Of a DNA stretch of 64,000 nucleotides, positions 53,964 to 64,000 are shown piece after piece. The notes below the pieces were generated by a model that saw only the letters and a list, made by a program, of their open reading frames with translations, was not told the origin of the DNA and searched no databases. The DNA comes from Campylobacter concisus (lineage in GTDB: Bacteria > Campylobacterota > Campylobacteria > Campylobacterales > Campylobacteraceae). A program made the position numbers and the translations under genes. Location of the stretch: NCBI RefSeq assembly GCF_003048905.1, contig NZ_PIRO01000002.1, forward strand, positions 124,001 to 188,000. Reading direction: 5' to 3'. The first letter of the stretch is position 1; the number at the start of each line of letters is the position of its first letter.

Positions 53964-54623
53964 TTAAATTTTACTTTTATCAAGCAAATTTATAATCCCA
54001 AACAAAATAAAGCTTAATACAACCAAAACAAGGCTTAAAACCAGTGCCTCATCGCTTTTACCATCGTATACGGCATTATAAATGGCAAGCGAGATAGTAT
54101 CGGTCTTTCCTATTATATTTCCACCAAGTATAAGTATTATGCCAACCTCGCCAAGCCCACGCGAGATCGCTAGAATAAAAGCCGCTGCTACGCTTTTTGC
54201 AACACATGGGAAGAGCACAAAAATAGCTGTTTGAAATTTATCTTTTCCAAGGCTATATGCTGCTTCACTTAGGCTTTTTGAAAGTGAGCCAAGAGCAGAA
54301 GCGACAGGCTTTACAAATAGCGGCAGCGAAGCTATAAAAGCAGCTAACACAAGAGCCTTAAAACTAAAAATAATTTCTAAATTTAAAGCCTTGCCGACGA
54401 TACCATTTTTGCCAAGCAGATAAAGCAGTAAAAATCCAGTAGCAATGGGCGGAAAGATGAGTGGAAAAGTTACGATCATCTCTAAAATAGCTTTAAATTT
54501 AGCCTTTCCAAAAGCTAAATAATAGGCTAAAGCCAGCCCAAAAATGATAAGTAAAGCCCCTTGGCACAAAACGACCTTTATGCTTAAAAATAGCGGATCA
54601 AAAAGCCAAGAGAGCTCTTGCAA
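53964..54623 (-). CDS. Second molybdate/tungstate-type ABC transporter permease
   Basis: A 219-residue membrane protein with about five to six hydrophobic segments. It resembles ModB: IVTFPLIFPPIATGFLLLYL, the docking loop AAYSLGKDKFQTAIFVLFPC, and ISRGLGEVGIILILGGNIIG. It shows only partial identity to the modB at 45.8 kb. The binding-protein gene lies eight bases upstream; no ATPase gene is adjacent, so it presumably borrows one, perhaps ModC. Molybdate or tungstate is the likely ligand. Its stop lies seven bases from the 3' end of convergent selC. Confidence 0.85.
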   Translation of the reverse strand: MQELSWLFDPLFLSIKVVLCQGALLIIFGLALAYYLAFGKAKFKAILEMIVTFPLIFPPIATGFLLLYLLGKNGIVGKALNLEIIFSFKALVLAAFIASLPLFVKPVASALGSLSKSLSEAAYSLGKDKFQTAIFVLFPCVAKSVAAAFILAISRGLGEVGIILILGGNIIGKTDTISLAIYNAVYDGKSDEALVLSLVLVVLSFILFGIINLLDKSKI

Positions 54624-54631
54624 ATTTCGCC

Positions 54632-55330
54632 TTATCTTATGCCAAATTTAGTGTAAATTTCTTTTGATCTCTCGCTTTTTAGCTCATTTAAAAATTTCTC
54701 ACAATCAGCCTTTTTGTCGCATTCTTCAAGCTTTGCAGCTACGATGTTTGCTGGAGCGTAAAGCGATTTGTCTATCAAGATAAAACTACCAAATTCGTCT
54801 TTGTGTGCATTTAGTTCAGTTTGGTTGATGAATCCAGCATCAACTTCGCCGTTTAATATATAAGTAACGACTTGTGGTACGCCTGCAACTGCTAAAATTT
54901 TATCCTTTAGCTCGCTGCTTAAATTTGCTTTTTGCATAAATTCATTCGCTCTTTTGCCATAAACTGTCTTTACAGCATCTGGCATAGCGATCTTAGAAAG
55001 AGCTTTTAGCTCATCAACTTTTTCTATTTTCACACCTTTTTTAGTAGCTAGTACCAAAGCACCTGAGCCTAAATTTACGTATTCAGCGATCTTTAGATCA
55101 GACTTTTTCAAAAAGTCTTCATCGCCCACGATCACGTCAGTTTTGCCCTCTTTTGCCTGAGCCATGATAGCTGTGATATTTGCAAAAGAAGTGTCGATAT
55201 TTACGCCATCTTTTTTGAGATTTTGCGCGACTGCTTCGACTATCTTTTTATATCCGCCACCCGCACTTACTAGCAAATTTTCATTGCCAAATGCAAAAAT
55301 TGCAACCATTAAAAGTAAGAACTTTTTCAT
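54632..55330 (-). CDS. Second oxyanion (molybdate/tungstate-type) substrate-binding protein
   Basis: A 232-residue periplasmic protein with a signal peptide (FLLLMVAIFAFGNE). The mature part starts LLVSAGGGYKKIVEAVAQNL and carries the ModA-like IVGDEDFLKKSDLKIAEYVN, VAGVPQVVTYILNGEVDAGF and a tail ERSKEIYTKFGIR. It differs clearly from ModA at 48 kb and lacks the TTTS-type ligand motif of TupA, so tungstate by TupA is not supported. A family-level call is safe; the ligand (molybdate, tungstate, or another oxyanion) is open. A 4-Cys pair (CDKKADC) near the C-terminus is unusual. Confidence 0.82.
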   Translation of the reverse strand: MKKFLLLMVAIFAFGNENLLVSAGGGYKKIVEAVAQNLKKDGVNIDTSFANITAIMAQAKEGKTDVIVGDEDFLKKSDLKIAEYVNLGSGALVLATKKGVKIEKVDELKALSKIAMPDAVKTVYGKRANEFMQKANLSSELKDKILAVAGVPQVVTYILNGEVDAGFINQTELNAHKDEFGSFILIDKSLYAPANIVAAKLEECDKKADCEKFLNELKSERSKEIYTKFGIR

Positions 55331-55428
55331 ATTTTTCCTTTAAAAGTAAAATTTCAAGATTTTATAAAATATACTCTTATACATTCTTAAAATATATTTT
55401 TATAATTTTCACTTTTCTACCAAAATGC

Positions 55429-55434
55429 TATAAT
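55429..55434 (+). promoter_or_regulatory. -10 box of the pncB promoter
   Basis: A TATAAT consensus lies 20 bases before the pncB ATG in the context AAATGCTATAATCACG. An AAAAAAGGACAGAC Shine-Dalgarno follows. Confidence 0.6.
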
Positions 55435-55454
55435 CACGATAAAAAAGGACAGAC

Positions 55455-56543
55455 ATGAACGAACTTGAGCTAAAGATACAAGGCAAGATAGATAGGCTAA
55501 CAGACAAGACCTTTAAGCTAGATCCAAGGATCGGCGAGGGCTACTTCACCGCAAAATATTTTCTAAAAGTAAATGAGATAATTAAGCAAAATTTGCCAGA
55601 TCAGCACGTGACGATGCAGTTTTTCCAAAGACGTGATGATATCGTGCTTTGTGGCATTGACGAAGTTTTAGCCATCATCAATAAATTTGCCAAAGACCCA
55701 AGCGAGCTTGAAATTTATGCGCTTAATGATGGCGATATCATAAACGTAAACGAGCCAGTTTTAAAGATAAGCGGCAAGTATGAAAATTTTGGTTTTTTAG
55801 AAAATGTGATCGACGCGACGCTTACTAGAAGAAGCTGCGTGGCGACAAACTCAAGAGATGTGATAAGAGCGGCAAATGGCAAGGACGTTTTCAGCATGGC
55901 AGACAGGCAAGATGACATCTGCACGCAACCAGGTGACGGCTATGCTTCATTTATCGGCGGCATCAAAAAGGTCGCCACAGACGCTCAGGGCGAGCTTACT
56001 GGGCTAAAAGGTGGTGGCACCATGCCTCATGCGCTTATTCAAATGTGCGGCGGGGATATAGTAAAAGCCTCAGAAATTTATGCTAAGACCTTTGAAAATG
56101 AGAAGATCACGGCCTTAGTGGACTATAATAACGACGTGATCACAGATGCATTAAAGGCTGCAAATGCCCTAAAAGAGAGGCTTGGCGCGGTTAGGGTTGA
56201 TACTAGTAAAAATTTGATAGATAAATATTTTGAGGACAAAGATACGAGCAAATTTGACCCACATGGCGTTTGCAAGGAGCTTATATTTGCTCTAAGAGAG
56301 GCGCTTGATAAAGCTGGCTTTAAATACGTTAAAATCGTAGTTAGCTCAGGTTTTAGCCCTAAAATTATAAAAGAATTTGAAGCTTATAACACGCCGGTTG
56401 ATACTTATGGCGTTGGAAGTTATCTTGTTAAAAATGATATTTGTGGCTTTACTGGCGATCTAGTCGAGCTAAACGGCAAAGATGAGGCTAAATTTGGCAG
56501 GAAAAATTTCGCTTCAGATAAGCTAAAGAGAGTGAAATTTTAA
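55455..56543 (+). CDS. pncB: Nicotinate phosphoribosyltransferase
   Basis: A 362-residue type II phosphoribosyltransferase that makes nicotinate mononucleotide for NAD salvage. The substrate-binding segments SMADRQDDICTQPGDGYAS, GLKGGGTMPHALIQMCGGD and DYNNDVITDALKAANALKE are present. The VVSSGFSPKIIKEFEAYNTP motif and VDTYGVGSYLVKNDICGFTG near the C-terminus are also standard. It is shorter than enterobacterial PncB (about 400), as in the compact archaeal/epsilon form. The next gene starts eight bases after the stop. Confidence 0.9.
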   Translation: MNELELKIQGKIDRLTDKTFKLDPRIGEGYFTAKYFLKVNEIIKQNLPDQHVTMQFFQRRDDIVLCGIDEVLAIINKFAKDPSELEIYALNDGDIINVNEPVLKISGKYENFGFLENVIDATLTRRSCVATNSRDVIRAANGKDVFSMADRQDDICTQPGDGYASFIGGIKKVATDAQGELTGLKGGGTMPHALIQMCGGDIVKASEIYAKTFENEKITALVDYNNDVITDALKAANALKERLGAVRVDTSKNLIDKYFEDKDTSKFDPHGVCKELIFALREALDKAGFKYVKIVVSSGFSPKIIKEFEAYNTPVDTYGVGSYLVKNDICGFTGDLVELNGKDEAKFGRKNFASDKLKRVKF

Positions 56544-56551
56544 GAGAAAAG

Positions 56552-57049
56552 ATGAAATTTATAAAAATTTTAATATTTCTGTCACTTTTGCTGACTACTT
56601 GCACTGCCGCAAACTACGCTAATGCCTTTGAAAAGATTGGCATCCTTGAAGACGGAGTTTATCGCTTTAGCAAAAATGGACTTGGCGTCAAAAAAGACCT
56701 GCTTGTAAAGGTGATCTCGGTTCAAAACGCGGACAGCACACGCAAAAAGATCATCTCCATGCTAAATATCCCTAAAAATTCTAAAATTACGGACTTTAAA
56801 ACAAGCGATGCAGGCGTAATAGTGTGGCCATTTTACGAGATTGAGGGCAAATTTATAACGACAATAATCGTTGAAAATATAAAAAAAGAAGATAGCGATC
56901 AAAAATTGATTAAGATGCTTGAACTTAAGCATCCATTTTACTCAACGCTCCAAGCTCGAAGAAAAGGGGCTAAAGACGCCATAGACGTGAAATACGTGCT
57001 AAATTTCAAAGAGGCAAAGCTGGTAAAATCGTTTCAAAACCGCCCTTAA
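56552..57049 (+). CDS. Hypothetical exported protein
   Basis: A 165-residue protein with a signal sequence (IFLSLLLTTCTAANYANA). A lipobox-like LTTC gives Cys17 as a possible lipidation site. The mature protein is basic with mixed alpha/beta character (for example GVYRFSKNGLGVKKDLLVKV and VIVWPFYEIEGKFITTIIVE). No domain is recognised. It is eight bases after pncB and 55 bases before mqnD, so it may be part of that operon. Confidence 0.65.
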   Translation: MKFIKILIFLSLLLTTCTAANYANAFEKIGILEDGVYRFSKNGLGVKKDLLVKVISVQNADSTRKKIISMLNIPKNSKITDFKTSDAGVIVWPFYEIEGKFITTIIVENIKKEDSDQKLIKMLELKHPFYSTLQARRKGAKDAIDVKYVLNFKEAKLVKSFQNRP

Positions 57050-57104
57050 AACTTTATTTTAAATAAATTTCATTAAAATGGCGTAACCAAAAAAAGGATC
57101 ATCT

Positions 57105-57977
57105 TTGCATAATCTAAAAACTATAAACGTCGCTCACTCGCCGGACGCTGACGATATTTTCATGTATGCTGCGGTCAAATTTGGCTGGGTTAGCAGTAAA
57201 AATTTAGCCTTTACATCAAAGGCGCTTGATATCGAAACGCTAAACGAAGAGGCATTAAAAGGCACTTACGAGGCAACGGCGATCAGCTTTGCGCTCTATC
57301 CTAAAATTTGCGATGAATTTGCACTTTTACGCTGTGCGGTGAGCTTTGGCAACGGATATGGCCCAAAGCTTATCAAGCTAAAAGATAAACAGCTAAAGCG
57401 AAATTTCAAAGTCGCACTATCTGGTAAAAACACGACAAACGCCCTGCTCTTTCGCATAGCCTACCCAGAGGCAAGGATTGTTTATAAAAATTTCTTAGAG
57501 ATCGAAAATGCCGTGCTTAGCGGCGAAGTCGATGCTGGCGTGCTTATACATGAAAGCATCTTAAATTTCTCCGATGAGCTCTGCGTAGAGCGCGAAATTT
57601 GGGACATCTGGAGCGAGCTAAACGGCGAAAATTTACCGCTTCCACTTGGCGGTATGGCGCTTAGACGAAGTCTGCCGATAACCGACGCGATCGAGTGCGA
57701 GAGAGTGCTTAGCGAGGCCGTTAGGATCGCCACTTCGCACAAGCCATTTTTATCTCACATGCTAATGGAGCGAAACCTCATCAGAGTTGGCAAAGAGGAT
57801 CTTAAAGCGTATCTAAATTTATACGCAAATGACGAGTCAATAAGCATGAACGAAACGCAGCTAAAAGCGCTAAATAAGCTCTATCAAATAGGCTATGACA
57901 AAGGCTTTTTCGAAAAGCCAATCGACGTAAACGACTATTTAATTCCAACTGAATACAACGAAGTAAGGTTTAGCTGA
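57105..57977 (+). CDS. mqnD: 1,4-dihydroxy-6-naphthoate synthase (futalosine menaquinone pathway)
   Basis: A 290-residue protein starting with TTG after AAAAAGGATCATC. The N-terminal VAHSPDADDIFMYAAVKFGW is the MqnD signature. GYGPKLIKL, VLIHESILNFSDE and LPLGGMALRRS fit the periplasmic-binding-protein-like fold of the MqnA/MqnD group. MqnD converts cyclic dehypoxanthine futalosine to dihydroxynaphthoate. Campylobacter uses this route to menaquinone. The last base of its TGA stop is shared with fliQ's ATG region (TGATG). Confidence 0.9.
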   Translation: MHNLKTINVAHSPDADDIFMYAAVKFGWVSSKNLAFTSKALDIETLNEEALKGTYEATAISFALYPKICDEFALLRCAVSFGNGYGPKLIKLKDKQLKRNFKVALSGKNTTNALLFRIAYPEARIVYKNFLEIENAVLSGEVDAGVLIHESILNFSDELCVEREIWDIWSELNGENLPLPLGGMALRRSLPITDAIECERVLSEAVRIATSHKPFLSHMLMERNLIRVGKEDLKAYLNLYANDESISMNETQLKALNKLYQIGYDKGFFEKPIDVNDYLIPTEYNEVRFS

Positions 57978-58243
57978 TGCAAAGTACGCTTGTCTCGCTT
58001 GGAGTTGAAACCTTTAAGATCGCCCTTTATATCAGCCTTCCGATGCTGCTAAGCGGACTAATAGCAGGTCTTATCATCTCCATCTTTCAAGCGACCACAC
58101 AGATAAACGAAACTACGCTAAGCTTCGTGCCAAAAATTTTGCTAGTTGTCGTTGTCATCATATTTTTGATGCCTTGGATGATCTCGATGATGGTTGAATT
58201 TACCACTCGCATGCTTGATTTTATACCGGAATTTATCCAGTGA
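57977..58243 (+). CDS. fliQ: Flagellar export apparatus protein FliQ
   Basis: An 88-residue inner-membrane protein with two hydrophobic segments. It has ISLPMLLSGLIAGLIISIFQ and ATTQINETTLSFVPKILLVV, which match FliQ of the flagellar type III export gate. The length is standard (88-90). It overlaps mqnD by one base and murB by four, so its expression is tied to housekeeping genes instead of a flagellar operon. Confidence 0.95.
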   Translation: MQSTLVSLGVETFKIALYISLPMLLSGLIAGLIISIFQATTQINETTLSFVPKILLVVVVIIFLMPWMISMMVEFTTRMLDFIPEFIQ

Positions 58244-59037
58244 CGAGGCTTGTTGATTTTTCTAAATTTACCTCAGTTAAGATAGGCGGCGTGCATGAAA
58301 TTTTCGAGGTTGATAGTCTTGATGATCTAAATTCGCCTCACTTTTTAGGCGCTGTGATGATAGGCGGAGGTAACAACCTACTCATCTCGCCAAATCCCCC
58401 AAAAATGGCGATGCTTGGCAAGAGTTTTGACTATATAAATTTAGAACGCTTAGGCGATAAAATTTATCTTGAGATAGGTGCTGCGACAAAATCTGCCAAA
58501 ATTTATAACTTCTCAAAACAAAACAACATCGCTCACCTTGAGTTTTTAAAAAATATCCCAGGCACGCTTGGCGGACTTATAAAAATGAACGCTGGACTGC
58601 TTAAATTTAGCATAAGCGACAATCTCACGCATGTACGTCTGGCTCGTGGCTGGGTGAGCAAAGAGGAGATAAGCTTTAGCTACCGCCACAGCGGCATAGA
58701 TGAGGCTATTTTGGGAGCTAAATTTAAACTTCAAAGTGGCTTTGACGCAAGCATATCTGAAGCTATAAGTGCCAAGAGGGCAAATCAACCAAAAGGGGCT
58801 AGCTTTGGCAGCTGCTTTGTAAATCCAGAGGGGCACTTTGCAGGGGCGCTACTTGAGGCGGTTGGGCTAAAAGGATACGCTATCGGCGGAGCGAAATTTA
58901 GCGAGGAGCACGCAAATTTTTTGATAAATTTTAACCACGCAAGCTTTAAGGATGCCACTAGCCTTATAAATTTGGCAAAGGCTAGAGTTTTAGAGAAATT
59001 TGGCGTAGAGCTTAAGACCGAAGTTTGCATTTTATAA
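58240..59037 (+). CDS. murB: UDP-N-acetylenolpyruvoylglucosamine reductase
   Basis: A 265-residue enzyme of peptidoglycan precursor synthesis that reduces enolpyruvyl-UDP-GlcNAc. The start is GTG, overlapping fliQ by four bases. Segments include FTSVKIGGVHEIFEV, MIGGGNNLLISPN (FAD binding), IPGTLGGLIKMNAGLL and the RANQPKGASFGSCFVNPEG active-site region. Its small size matches the shorter type II MurB. The next gene starts within its tail or just after it. Confidence 0.92.
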   Translation: MTRLVDFSKFTSVKIGGVHEIFEVDSLDDLNSPHFLGAVMIGGGNNLLISPNPPKMAMLGKSFDYINLERLGDKIYLEIGAATKSAKIYNFSKQNNIAHLEFLKNIPGTLGGLIKMNAGLLKFSISDNLTHVRLARGWVSKEEISFSYRHSGIDEAILGAKFKLQSGFDASISEAISAKRANQPKGASFGSCFVNPEGHFAGALLEAVGLKGYAIGGAKFSEEHANFLINFNHASFKDATSLINLAKARVLEKFGVELKTEVCIL

Positions 59038-59045
59038 GGATGATG

Positions 59046-59534
59046 ATGAGTGAGTTTTTGAGCGAAGTTTTTACCCTTTCACTTTTGTTTATAATTATTG
59101 GCTTTTATGCCATTTATAGGGCCAAAAAGGCACAAAGCGAGCATGAGAAAAATGTGGCCAGTTATGATAAAAACTTGCTAAATTTTGCCAAAATTTTAGG
59201 CGTAAAAGATCACATAGACCTAGTTAAATTTGATGAAATTTTGGCTGAGGCCTTAAAAGAAAAATTAATTTTTAAATTTAATAAATCTACCTCGCACGAG
59301 GAATTTCTCTCTTTTATAAAAGATGAAAATTTCAAAAATAAGCCCCAAATTTCACAAAATTATATTGATGAAGCTTTTTTAAACCTTTGCGCAAGCTCGC
59401 TTGTAGAGCCACTTAAGCTAGCGATACTAAAAAACGAAAATCAAATTTATGGATTTTTGTTTGAAAAAGAGCAGCTTTTTGCTCTTATTGATAGCGCTGC
59501 ACTGCTTGGCGAAAATATTATAATTTGCGAGTAA
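59046..59534 (+). CDS. Hypothetical membrane-anchored protein
   Basis: The start is set at the third ATG of a run (59046) because the Shine-Dalgarno ATAAGGA lies just before it; an ORF start at 59025 lies within murB. The product of about 162 residues has one hydrophobic segment at residues 5-23 (VFTLSLLFIIIGFYAIYRAK) and a charged, mostly helical remainder with no recognised domain. It is between murB and recA on the same strand. From memory a gene of this kind occupies the same place in C. jejuni. Confidence 0.65.
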   Translation: MSEFLSEVFTLSLLFIIIGFYAIYRAKKAQSEHEKNVASYDKNLLNFAKILGVKDHIDLVKFDEILAEALKEKLIFKFNKSTSHEEFLSFIKDENFKNKPQISQNYIDEAFLNLCASSLVEPLKLAILKNENQIYGFLFEKEQLFALIDSAALLGENIIICE

Positions 59535-59596
59535 ATCAAGTAAAATTCATCTCTTTTTAGATAAAATCAAGCCAAATTTCAACTATAAGGTAAAAA

Positions 59597-62231
<2,635 letters not shown>

Positions 62232-62233
62232 GA

Positions 62234-63097
62234 ATGATGAAAAAATTTTGGTTAGTTTTATCTATATTTGCAATAAGCGTCTTTGCTAGAGAGAACCCAT
62301 TTATGCCTATTAGCGAGCTAAATACAAGCGTTATGACAACAAATATCATAGAAAAATTTGATAGATTTGATTCTCTTTCGTTTAAATTTCCAAGTGATGC
62401 GGCACTTTTACTAGATGTCACCATAAAATATAGAGCAAATGACGGCACCATAAAGGAAAAAAGACTAGCTGATATAAATAAAACTATCGATTACAGCGAT
62501 GAATTTGCTTTAAATAAAGTGAAAAATCCAGAACCAGTTGTGGCAAAAAAGCTAGATGTTTCGGTCACAATGGCAAATATGCCTAGCCAAAAAGTAAGCA
62601 CTCCTGTGATAATAGAAAAAAATGAAACTAAAATTTCAAATAAAGATAGAAATAAAACTTCAGATATGCCAACTCCAAATGTTGTAGTGATCGATCTTAG
62701 CACAGATAAAGCAAAAGAAACTACCATAAAGCCTGAACAAAAGGTGGTCGAAATAAAGATTGAGCCTAGTACAAAACCAGTTGATAGTGTCAAAAATAAA
62801 AAGGATGTTAAATTTTTAGGTTTTATAAGCTTTCTAGCCAACGACAAAGAGCTAAAAATCGCTACAAAAGCTAAAAATTTAAAGCATTTTGCTTATGAGA
62901 AAAATAAGATCGTTCTTGACTTTGCAAAGCCGCCAAGAAGCTTTAAAACTAAGAGCTTAAAACTTGAAAATGAATATTTTAAAAATGTGATCATAGGCTG
63001 GCATGATAGATATTTCAGAGTGGTTTTAGAACTTGATAAGATGCATAAATATAAGCTTGAAGCCGCTGAAAATGGATATTTGCTTAAGCTTTTATAG
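62234..63097 (+). CDS. AMIN-domain periplasmic protein with N-glycosylation sequons
   Basis: A 287-residue protein with signal peptide (FWLVLSIFAISVFARE). A low-complexity Lys/Thr/Pro middle region (residues 95-205) is followed by an AMIN-like domain (VKFLGFISFLANDKELKIAT to RVVLELDKMHKYKLE) that should bind peptidoglycan. There are four D/E-x-N-x-S/T sequons: ELNTS (Asn30), DINKT (Asn82), EKNET (Asn130) and DRNKT (Asn140), the acceptor pattern of the oligosaccharyltransferase PglB. From memory the C. jejuni counterpart at this place is a known glycoprotein. The gene follows the FtsB-like gene by two bases. Confidence 0.78.
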   Translation: MMKKFWLVLSIFAISVFARENPFMPISELNTSVMTTNIIEKFDRFDSLSFKFPSDAALLLDVTIKYRANDGTIKEKRLADINKTIDYSDEFALNKVKNPEPVVAKKLDVSVTMANMPSQKVSTPVIIEKNETKISNKDRNKTSDMPTPNVVVIDLSTDKAKETTIKPEQKVVEIKIEPSTKPVDSVKNKKDVKFLGFISFLANDKELKIATKAKNLKHFAYEKNKIVLDFAKPPRSFKTKSLKLENEYFKNVIIGWHDRYFRVVLELDKMHKYKLEAAENGYLLKLL

Positions 63098-63173
63098 TTG
63101 AATTTTAAAAAGAGTAGATTTTATAAAATTTCAAATATAATACTTTTCAAAATAAAAATTTAAGGTTATTGGT

Positions 63174-64000
63174 TTGAAATACCCGCTTGATTGTAAAGAT
63201 AATTTTGAAAACTCATTTATATTTTGGCTCACTCGCTACGTCAAATTTAAACTTAGCTCACTTTCGAATAAAGAGCTTCGAGATCCAAAAGCACTTGCAA
63301 GTGTGAATTACGCTCTAAGCCGTGAGGTAAAGAACATTGATCAGCTTGATGGTTTGGTAAAAAGTGCGAGAAATGCAGGGCTTACTGGTATAAATACCTA
63401 CTTTAATCCACTTAAAAAAATATATGAAACGATGAAATTTTACGAGCTTAGTAGCCTAAAGCAGATTGATGAAGAGCTGTTAAGCGAAATATTGGCTAGC
63501 ACGACTGGCGGGCTAAGCGATGCTAGCAAGAAAAATTACCGCATCTCAGTGATAAATTTCTTTGCATTTTTAGACAAACAAAACGAAGAGGATGGCAAGG
63601 CCCATGTTTTTGATATAAATTTAAAAAACTGGGGCGGAGTGAGTGGCAACAAAGGGCAAAAGCTGCCTGAGTTTATGGGTGAAGATGAGGTCAAAAAATT
63701 TCTTGATGCGATCGAAGAAAGTGACTTTAAGCAAAACTCAAATCGCAATAAGCTCATAATAAAAACGATAATTTTTACTGGCATTCGTGTAAGTGAGGCG
63801 CTAAACTTAAAACGAAAAGATATCACTGAAGATGGCGATCTTTTTATCATTAGGATCCGAGGCAAAGGTAACAAATACCGCATCGTTATGATAAAACGTC
63901 ACCTAATAGAAGCTCATCTAAACGCCATAGCTATAAACTACATCAATAAAGAAGGTTATCTTTTTATAAACAAAAAAGGCACCAGGCTGACGCAAGCCTA
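63174..64000 (+). CDS. xerH: Tyrosine recombinase XerH, 5' part (cut by window end)
   Basis: A TTG start after TTAAGGTTATTGG gives a frame open to the window end, 275 residues. It reads KYPLDCKDNFENSFIFWLTR at the N-terminus, typical of epsilonproteobacterial XerH. The core-binding domain covers about residues 40-165. The catalytic domain begins around GEDEVKKFLDAIE. The first catalytic arginine is in TGIRVSEALNLKRKD (near residue 205) and the conserved lysine in IRGKGNKYRIV. The His-x-x-Arg and Tyr motifs lie beyond the window. XerH resolves chromosome dimers at difH. Confidence 0.9.
   Translation, partial: MKYPLDCKDNFENSFIFWLTRYVKFKLSSLSNKELRDPKALASVNYALSREVKNIDQLDGLVKSARNAGLTGINTYFNPLKKIYETMKFYELSSLKQIDEELLSEILASTTGGLSDASKKNYRISVINFFAFLDKQNEEDGKAHVFDINLKNWGGVSGNKGQKLPEFMGEDEVKKFLDAIEESDFKQNSNRNKLIIKTIIFTGIRVSEALNLKRKDITEDGDLFIIRIRGKGNKYRIVMIKRHLIEAHLNAIAINYINKEGYLFINKKGTRLTQA

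Noticed and set aside
63098..63173. Possible difH site just before xerH
   Set aside because: Such sites often lie near xerH, but I see no convincing inverted repeat in this short gap.

Overview
The window reads as a chromosome segment from a Campylobacter, most likely of the concisus/curvus/rectus group. The AT-rich coding style, densely packed genes with ATGA and TAATG overlaps, several TTG/GTG starts, and the family content (Maf and Pse flagellin glycosylation, XerH-type recombinase, menaquinone enzyme MqnD, pyruvate:flavodoxin oxidoreductase with flavodoxin) all point to Epsilonproteobacteria. The species is an inference from gene content; no search was run. I see no prophage, insertion sequence or CRISPR array.

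Region by region: 1-4.2 kb holds the end of an acyl-ACP/AMP ligase gene, a decayed third copy of an amino-acid binding protein, two tandem intact copies, and their permease and ATPase. 4.2-7.1 kb (minus) holds flavodoxin, a conserved unknown and a DUF2325 protein behind a Fur/PerR-like palindrome, then an MFS efflux protein. 7.2-14.2 kb is a compositional mosaic: GC-rich nifJ/por, a GC-rich deoxyinosine/uracil glycosylase-family gene, a very AT-rich membrane coiled-coil orphan and a GC-rich YwqK-repeat protein. 14.5-25.6 kb holds DcuC, an M3 peptidase, a short YrdC-like protein overlapping an EamA transporter, a CsgG-DUF4810-DUF799 lipoprotein operon, a MATE pump, accBC, a DUF3737 protein and dcd.

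25.6-34.8 kb is a flagellar glycosylation block: a sigma-54-like promoter followed by overlapping pseB-pseC-pseF-pseG-pseH-pseI-maf, a terminator cluster, then flaA on the opposite strand behind a sigma-28 promoter. The Pse enzymes make CMP-pseudaminic acid and Maf is expected to attach it to FlaA.

34.9-40.4 kb has topA, a decayed leucine-rich-repeat-like gene, and bioB-crcB flanked by copies of an intergenic repeat with a GC-rich hairpin. In two copies the hairpin loop carries a segment of about 33 bp in opposite orientations, and one copy lacks it. This is the most unusual structure in the window.

40.4-53.8 kb holds a cation/proton antiporter, gltA, cysQ, a methyltransferase, a peroxiredoxin-like protein, the modE-modA-TOBE-modC-modB molybdate operon (minus), and mlaA-mlaC-MMPL for lipid transport. 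53.8-55.4 kb has selC (tRNA-Sec, UCA anticodon) end to end with a second oxyanion permease and binding protein that lack their own ATPase; Sec and Mo/W uptake together suggest a Sec/Mo(W) formate dehydrogenase elsewhere in the genome. 55.4-64 kb holds a nicotinate phosphoribosyltransferase, mqnD, fliQ, murB, recA, eno, an FtsB-like protein, an AMIN protein with four bacterial N-glycosylation sequons, and the start of a XerH-type recombinase cut by the window end.
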